Made by a program: the position numbers and the translations under genes. From an uncultured Verrucomicrobiota bacterium (GTDB lineage: Bacteria > Verrucomicrobiota > Kiritimatiellia > RFP12 > UBA1067), in the NCBI GenBank assembly GCA_946543025.1, contig CAMNLN010000110.1, positions 1-10,016 of the forward strand: 10,016 bases of DNA, given 5' to 3'. Under the pieces are notes generated by a model. That model was not told the DNA's origin. It made no database searches and saw only the letters and a program-made list of their open reading frames with translations. Of the stretch, positions 5,375-10,016 are shown piece after piece (position 1 is the first letter of the stretch; every line of letters starts with the position of its first letter).

Positions 5375-7630
5375 ATGAAGAGACTGATAGGCGTTTGTGC
5401 GGCGATGGCGGCGTTGGGCGCGGCGGGGATCGCGGACCCTGTGCGCTACGCAGACCCTTTTGTCGGGACAGACAACACGAAGGAGGTGTCGAACGGCAAC
5501 CTCTATCCGGCGATCGCGAGGCCGTGGGGCATGAACGCCTGGACGCCGCAGACCGGTCCCGCCGGCCAAGGGTGGCTCTACGACTGGAAGGACCGCAAGA
5601 TCATGGGGTTCCACCAGACGCACCAGCCGAGTCCGTGGATCGGCGACTACGGACAATTCTCCGTCATGCCGGTCACGGGCAAAGCCACGTTCGGCGAAAA
5701 GGAGCGCGCCAGCTGGTTCTCGCACAAGACGGAACAGGCCCTGCCGCACTATTACCGCGTCTATCTGGCCGACTACGACACGACCGTGGAGCTGACGCCG
5801 ACGGAACGGGCCGCGCTTTTCCGCGTCACCTATCCGGCCACGGACGCGCCGCGGTTCGTGGTGGACGCGCTCGACAAGGGATCGTCCGTTCAGGTGGATA
5901 TCGCCAATCGGCGGATTGCGGGACGCAGCTCGAAGATGAACATCCGCGGGAACGAGCGTCATCTTAACCTCAAGCCGCTCGACTGCTGGTTCGTGCTGGA
6001 GTTCGACAAGCCGTTCGCGTCGGTCGCCGTCTGGGACGGCAAGAAGCTGGCGGATGGCACGTCATTCACGGGCGACCATGCAGGTGCGGTCGTGACGTTC
6101 GCGCCGACGGTGCGCGGCGAGCGCGTCCATGTGCGCGTGGCATCGAGCTTCATCGGTCCGGAGCAGGCGGCGCGAAACCTGGGCGAGCTGGGAGACGGCG
6201 ACTTCGACGCGCTCGCGGCGCAGGGACGCGCGGCGTGGAATGCGACGCTTGGTCGGCTGGATGCTGCCGGCGGGAGCGAGACGGACCTCCGCAAGTTCTA
6301 CACGTGCCTGTATCGGGCCTTGCTCTTCCCGCGCCAGCTGCACGAGTACGGCGCGGACGGAAAGCCCATCCATCGAAGCCCGTACGGAAAGGGCGTGTTG
6401 CCGGGCAGGTACTTCTGCGACACGGGGTTCTGGGACACCTTCCGCGCGCTCTTCCCCCTGCTGGCGTTCGTCTATCCTGAACGCAACGCGGAGATCATGG
6501 AAGGGTTGAAGCACTGCCTCGCGGAGAGCGGGTGGCTGCCGGAATGGTCGGCGCCGTTCCACCGCAACTGCATGATCGGACAGAACTCCGCCTCGGTGGT
6601 GGCGGACGCGTACTTCGCGGGCTGCATGGACGACGCGACGGCGCGCGAACTCTACGCGGGCCTCGTGAAGGCGACATCCGCGACGGGCGCGCTCATCTCC
6701 GTGGGGCGCGTCGGCTACGACGAGTACAACGCGCTCGGCTACGTGGCGCGCGACGGCGCGACGGGCCACCAGTCCGCCGCGCGCACGCTCGAATACGCCT
6801 ACGCCGACTGGTGCATCTGGAAGATGGGGACGGCGCTCGGACGCCCGGCGAAGGAAACGGACGTGTTCCGCGCGCGTTCGGGCAACTGGCGCAACATTTT
6901 CCACCCCGAGCATCGCCTCGCGTGCGGTCGCGCGAAGGACGGCAGCTGGGATCCGGCGTTTAGTCCGATCCGCTGGGGCTACGACTTCACGGAGGGCACG
7001 CCGCTCCACTACACCTGGAGCGTGTTCCACGACATCCCCGGGCTTGTGGCGGCGATGGGCGGCGAGAAGGCCGTGGAGGCGCGCCTCGATGAAGTCTTCG
7101 CCTCGCCGCCCGACTTTGACGGCTCGTTTTGGAAGGGGGGATGTACGCACGAGGTGCGCGAAATGCAGATTGCGGGCTTCGGGCAGTACGCGCACGGCAA
7201 CCAGCCGATCCAGCACATGATCTACCTCTACGACTACGTGGGCGCGCCGGCGAAGGCGCGGCGCTGGGCGCGCGCGGCGATGGACCGCCTCTACGCGGCG
7301 CGGCCCGACGGCTACTGCGGCGACGAGGACAACGGGCAGACTTCCGCCTGGTTCGTGTGGAGCGCGCTCGGGATGTACCCGGTCTGCCCGGCGAGCGGAG
7401 AATATGCGCTGGGCTTGCCGCTCTTCGACCGCGTGGACGTGTCGCTTCCGAAGGGACGCAAACTTGCGATTCGTCGCCAGCACGACGGGAACGGCACCGG
7501 CCACGTCTGGAACGGTACGCGTGGGGAACGTTCTTTCGTCCGGCGGCAGACGCTTCTGGAAGGCGGCACTCTCGTCTTCGAGATGCCTGTCCTTCCCGGT
7601 GCTCCTTTCATCGGCGACGGAGGATCGTGA
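5375..7630 (+). CDS. GH92 exo-alpha-mannosidase, probably alpha-1,2-specific, secreted
   Basis: A 751-residue, full-length family GH92 enzyme. These are calcium-dependent inverting enzymes that remove terminal alpha-mannose from N-glycans or mannans. A signal peptide is visible (MKRLIGVCAAMAALGAAGIA, then DPV), followed at once by the family N-terminal motif DPFVGTDN. The N-terminal beta-sandwich includes GFHQTHQPSPWIGDYGQF; the (alpha/alpha)6 catalytic domain includes GRYFCDTGFWDTFRALFP and ARSGNWRNIF. FTEGTPLHYTW gives Glu540 as the general acid and GDEDNGQTSAW gives Asp650/Asp652 as the base pair. Their spacing closely matches Glu533 and Asp642/Asp644 of Bacteroides BT3990. THEVREM gives His592-Glu593, equivalent to the His584-Glu585 pair linked with alpha-1,2 specificity. 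It is divergent from the beta-helix gene and overlaps the GH-A gene by 23 bp at its 3' end. Family assignment is firm; linkage is inferred. Confidence 0.95.
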   Translation: MKRLIGVCAAMAALGAAGIADPVRYADPFVGTDNTKEVSNGNLYPAIARPWGMNAWTPQTGPAGQGWLYDWKDRKIMGFHQTHQPSPWIGDYGQFSVMPVTGKATFGEKERASWFSHKTEQALPHYYRVYLADYDTTVELTPTERAALFRVTYPATDAPRFVVDALDKGSSVQVDIANRRIAGRSSKMNIRGNERHLNLKPLDCWFVLEFDKPFASVAVWDGKKLADGTSFTGDHAGAVVTFAPTVRGERVHVRVASSFIGPEQAARNLGELGDGDFDALAAQGRAAWNATLGRLDAAGGSETDLRKFYTCLYRALLFPRQLHEYGADGKPIHRSPYGKGVLPGRYFCDTGFWDTFRALFPLLAFVYPERNAEIMEGLKHCLAESGWLPEWSAPFHRNCMIGQNSASVVADAYFAGCMDDATARELYAGLVKATSATGALISVGRVGYDEYNALGYVARDGATGHQSAARTLEYAYADWCIWKMGTALGRPAKETDVFRARSGNWRNIFHPEHRLACGRAKDGSWDPAFSPIRWGYDFTEGTPLHYTWSVFHDIPGLVAAMGGEKAVEARLDEVFASPPDFDGSFWKGGCTHEVREMQIAGFGQYAHGNQPIQHMIYLYDYVGAPAKARRWARAAMDRLYAARPDGYCGDEDNGQTSAWFVWSALGMYPVCPASGEYALGLPLFDRVDVSLPKGRKLAIRRQHDGNGTGHVWNGTRGERSFVRRQTLLEGGTLVFEMPVLPGAPFIGDGGS

Positions 7631-10016
7631 TGTTGCGCACCCAGAAGGTGCACTGCGTACCCTTCGGGTTCGCGCCGAGGCGGAAGCCCGTGACGTCGGC
7701 GAGCGAGTCGTTGTCGGAAAGTTCCACGTAGCGCTTCTCCCACGAGCCGAGCGGTGCCTGGTAGGAGATGAAACGGGCGGGTTGCTTCCCGCCGTAGAGG
7801 AGCATCAGGTTCTGGGTGGAGAAGTCGTTCTCCACCTTGTCCTGCGTACTCTTCACTTCGAACTCGACCAGCTGCGCGCCTGCCATGCTCTCCTGCGGCA
7901 ACTTAAGCTTGTAGACGGGATAGAACCAGCGGTCGGCGGGTTTCGTCCACGCGACGTCGAACCGCACGGCCTTCTCCGCCTCGTCCCACGTGGCGCTGAA
8001 CGACTGCGCGGACGTGTTCCGTTCCCAGTCTTTCGGGTCATTGCAGGCGAGCGGCACCCGCTCGCACGAGGCGAGGAACTGCTTCTCGAGACGCACGGAC
8101 AAGACGAGCCGGCTCGACCGCTTGCCGCCGAAAACCCCCGTGAGGACAACCGGCCGGACAAAGTCGCTCCCCGCGTCCGGCACGAACGTGCAGTCGAATG
8201 TGGCGGGCGGCGTGCCGCGCGGCCCGAGGGCGATCTCGGCCGGCAGTCCCTGGAGCGTGCCGCCCTCGACCTTGACAGAACCCGCCTTGGCACAGTCGCC
8301 CATGTTCCACACCTGTACGCGCAGGCGTCCCGTGTCGCCCTTCAGGATGGCACGCGTCTTCTGGCTGGCGATCTCGAAGTCGTTCGTGTTGAGGTCGACG
8401 CGGAGGATCACCGTCAGGTCCTCGTCCGCCGCCGGCACGTAGGGCTTCACCTTCCCCGTCGGGTAAGGCGGCTTCTGCGCCACGAGACCGTGCAACCCCG
8501 CCACGTAAGCCGGGAAACGGGTGGCCGCGAGCGCGAGGACGCCGTTCGTGACGGTGACGGTGGAACGCGTGCCGCAGAGGTCGGAAAGGCGGTATGTGCC
8601 ATTCGCGACGGGGATGCTCAACTCCTTCGCGAAATCCTCCTTGATGCGCATAGAGCCGCCCGGACGGGTGTCCATGGGCGACGCAGACCAGTATGCGACG
8701 GTCTGCGAGCCGTCAGGCTGCTTGAAGAGATAGACGCGCAGTCCTTCGCCCACGAACATCTCGCCGACGAGGCGCGCGGAGACGAGTTCGCGCGTCATCG
8801 CGCTGATGGCGGCGTACTCCGGCTTGACGGTGCCGTCGCGCCGCATCACGCCCCAGTCCTTCGCGCCGGCGCGCTCGTTGTACGCGCCGAACACGAAATA
8901 GTAGTTGCGCGCCACGCCCTCCATCTGGAAGGCGATCTGCGACTTCGGGTAGAACTCGGCCTTGATGAGCTCTTGCTCCGGAGAATGGGCCATCTGGCCC
9001 TTCTTCGCGCCAGGCTTGTCGGAGTGGCCTTCGAGGTTCGTGCCGGCCTCGGTCATCCAGATCGCCCGGTCGCCGATGCCGTAGCGCGCCATGAACGCGC
9101 GGAGCGTGGCGAACGTCCGGGGATAGTTGACGGGCGCGTCGTAGGTGTGGTAGTTGAACACGTCGCCGAACTTGCCGGCGTCGTTGTCAAAGAGGGCGCG
9201 GGCGTAAGGGCTGTCGGGATGCTGGCAGAGCGCGCCGGGCAGCACGACGGTGCCTGGGCGGCCGGCCTTGAAGCCGAAGTAGGCGGCCTTGAGCGCGGCG
9301 GCGTAGTCCCACACCGGCTCCGGGGCGAAGCCGATATCCTGCTCGTTCCAGAACTCCCAGTCGCCCATGCGGTCTCCGAACGCGGCGGCCGTCTGCGCGC
9401 AGAACGTGTAGACGGCGTTGAGGTCGGAGGGGAGCTTCTTCAGCTTGCCGGCCCAGGAGGGGCAGTCATGGAACATGCCGGAGACGAGAATGCCGCGCGC
9501 GCGGAGCAGGTCGGCGTTGTACATGTAGTGCTTGTAGTCGAACGAGCCGGGACGCGGGTTGACCTCGCTCCAGTTCAAACGGTCGCGCACGTGCGGGAGG
9601 CCGGTGAGCCGAAGGAGATCGCTCACAGTGCGAAAGGTGTCGCCGTCGTTCCAAGGGCAGATGAAGCCACCCTTGCGCGATATCCAGCTCTGCGCGGAGT
9701 CGATGCCGTAGAACGAGCTATGGTCGAATGCGCGGCTCTCGGGCACGGGTACGACGGCGAATGTGGCGTCGGCGTCGCCGCTCTTCAGGTGGTAGTATCC
9801 GGTGGGCAGCTTGGGAAGGGCGGCTGTGCCGTCCGCGCCGAACGTGCCGGACCCGTCTACAGGGCGCCCGCGCCAGTCGGTGAGCGTCCAAGACGCGCCG
9901 GGGACGCCGCCGTGCGCGGAAGGTGTCTCCTTGTCCGTGTACACGTGGCCGGTGGCATCCAGCGACAGGGCGGCGGGGAGCGAGGTGGCGGCCATGGCTG
10001 CGCAGCAGGCGAGAAG
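7608..10016 (-). CDS. clan GH-A glycoside hydrolase with C-terminal beta-domains, 5'-truncated
   Basis: The frame is open to the window end. The codons before the ATG at 9995 read LLACCAA, which continues a signal-peptide core, so the true start lies just beyond 10016. Numbered from the Met at 9995, there is an N-terminal beta-region (about 10-85), then a TIM-barrel about 90-420. Its acid/base is Glu218 in WEFWNEQD and its likely nucleophile is Glu316 in IWMTEAGTN. The Asn-Glu pair and the 98-residue gap between the glutamates fit clan GH-A (strands 4 and 7). A beta-sandwich follows (about 425-530), then further beta-rich sequence, and a jelly-roll-like module (about 637-795, ending FWVRNITILRRR) that may bind carbohydrate. 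It resembles GH39/GH5-type enzymes, but I cannot place it in a numbered family, so substrate is open. It is presumably secreted and converges on the GH92 gene. Confidence 0.82.
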   Translation of the reverse strand, partial: LLACCAAMAATSLPAALSLDATGHVYTDKETPSAHGGVPGASWTLTDWRGRPVDGSGTFGADGTAALPKLPTGYYHLKSGDADATFAVVPVPESRAFDHSSFYGIDSAQSWISRKGGFICPWNDGDTFRTVSDLLRLTGLPHVRDRLNWSEVNPRPGSFDYKHYMYNADLLRARGILVSGMFHDCPSWAGKLKKLPSDLNAVYTFCAQTAAAFGDRMGDWEFWNEQDIGFAPEPVWDYAAALKAAYFGFKAGRPGTVVLPGALCQHPDSPYARALFDNDAGKFGDVFNYHTYDAPVNYPRTFATLRAFMARYGIGDRAIWMTEAGTNLEGHSDKPGAKKGQMAHSPEQELIKAEFYPKSQIAFQMEGVARNYYFVFGAYNERAGAKDWGVMRRDGTVKPEYAAISAMTRELVSARLVGEMFVGEGLRVYLFKQPDGSQTVAYWSASPMDTRPGGSMRIKEDFAKELSIPVANGTYRLSDLCGTRSTVTVTNGVLALAATRFPAYVAGLHGLVAQKPPYPTGKVKPYVPAADEDLTVILRVDLNTNDFEIASQKTRAILKGDTGRLRVQVWNMGDCAKAGSVKVEGGTLQGLPAEIALGPRGTPPATFDCTFVPDAGSDFVRPVVLTGVFGGKRSSRLVLSVRLEKQFLASCERVPLACNDPKDWERNTSAQSFSATWDEAEKAVRFDVAWTKPADRWFYPVYKLKLPQESMAGAQLVEFEVKSTQDKVENDFSTQNLMLLYGGKQPARFISYQAPLGSWEKRYVELSDNDSLADVTGFRLGANPKGTQCTFWVRNITILRRR

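Noticed and set aside
5192..5962. N-terminal extension of the minus-strand beta-helix frame up to 5962
   Set aside because: It would lie antisense to the GH92 coding region and pass through the divergent promoter region. The ATG at 5191 has a good ribosome binding site and a signal peptide.
6062..7504. A 480-codon minus-strand frame within GH92
   Set aside because: It is an Arg-rich antisense shadow in the same codon register as GH92, with no recognisable domain.
9993..9995. ATG at 9995 as the true start of the GH-A gene
   Set aside because: The frame stays open to the window end and the upstream codons continue a hydrophobic signal-peptide core, so this Met is probably internal.
1..10016. 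tRNA, rRNA, CRISPR arrays, insertion sequences, attachment sites
   Set aside because: No cloverleaf, spaced direct repeats, transposase or terminal inverted repeats were seen on either strand.

Overview
The window is GC-rich and gene-dense, and every gene looks like a secreted or surface carbohydrate-active protein. The protein architectures (a GH129-like enzyme, a GH92 mannosidase, a clan GH-A enzyme with extra beta-domains, and a very large beta-helix/GLUG-type surface protein with a recurrent LamG-like N-terminal module) resemble those I associate with Kiritimatiellota/Lentisphaerota-type bacteria of the PVC group, often found in animal guts. That taxonomic placement is inference from protein style; there is no rRNA or other marker here.

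Layout. (1) 1-1472, plus strand: the 3' part of a GH129/GH101-like glycosidase gene whose 5' end lies off the window. (2) 1511-5191, minus strand: a 1,226-residue exported protein with a LamG-like N-terminal region, a parallel beta-helix region, a GLUG-type repeat domain and a C-terminal beta-domain. (3) 5192-5374: a 183-bp divergent intergenic region, the only real regulatory space in the window. It holds back-to-back extended -10 promoter candidates and two perfect dyads. (4) 5375-7630, plus strand: a complete GH92 exo-alpha-mannosidase with its catalytic residues and the His-Glu pair linked to alpha-1,2 specificity. (5) 7608-10016, minus strand: a clan GH-A glycoside hydrolase with C-terminal accessory domains, whose extreme N-terminus is cut by the window end. 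It overlaps the GH92 gene tail-to-tail by 23 bp.

Together the genes suggest an extracytoplasmic glycan-degradation locus: an enzyme of the alpha-N-acetylgalactosaminidase type, an alpha-1,2-mannosidase and an endo- or exo-acting GH-A enzyme, plus a large surface protein. Host glycoproteins (mucin O-glycans and high-mannose N-glycans) or yeast/plant mannose-containing glycans are plausible substrates, but this is inferred. No SusC/SusD pair, transporter, sulfatase or regulator gene is visible in the window.

The most interesting points are the divergent control region (an AT-rich 8-bp dyad placed to block both promoters, and a GC-rich 7-bp dyad over the predicted GH92 start), the GH-A enzyme that I cannot assign to a numbered family, and the large GLUG/beta-helix protein that appears to share a control region with a mannosidase. 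I see no clear evidence of a wholly new kind of system.
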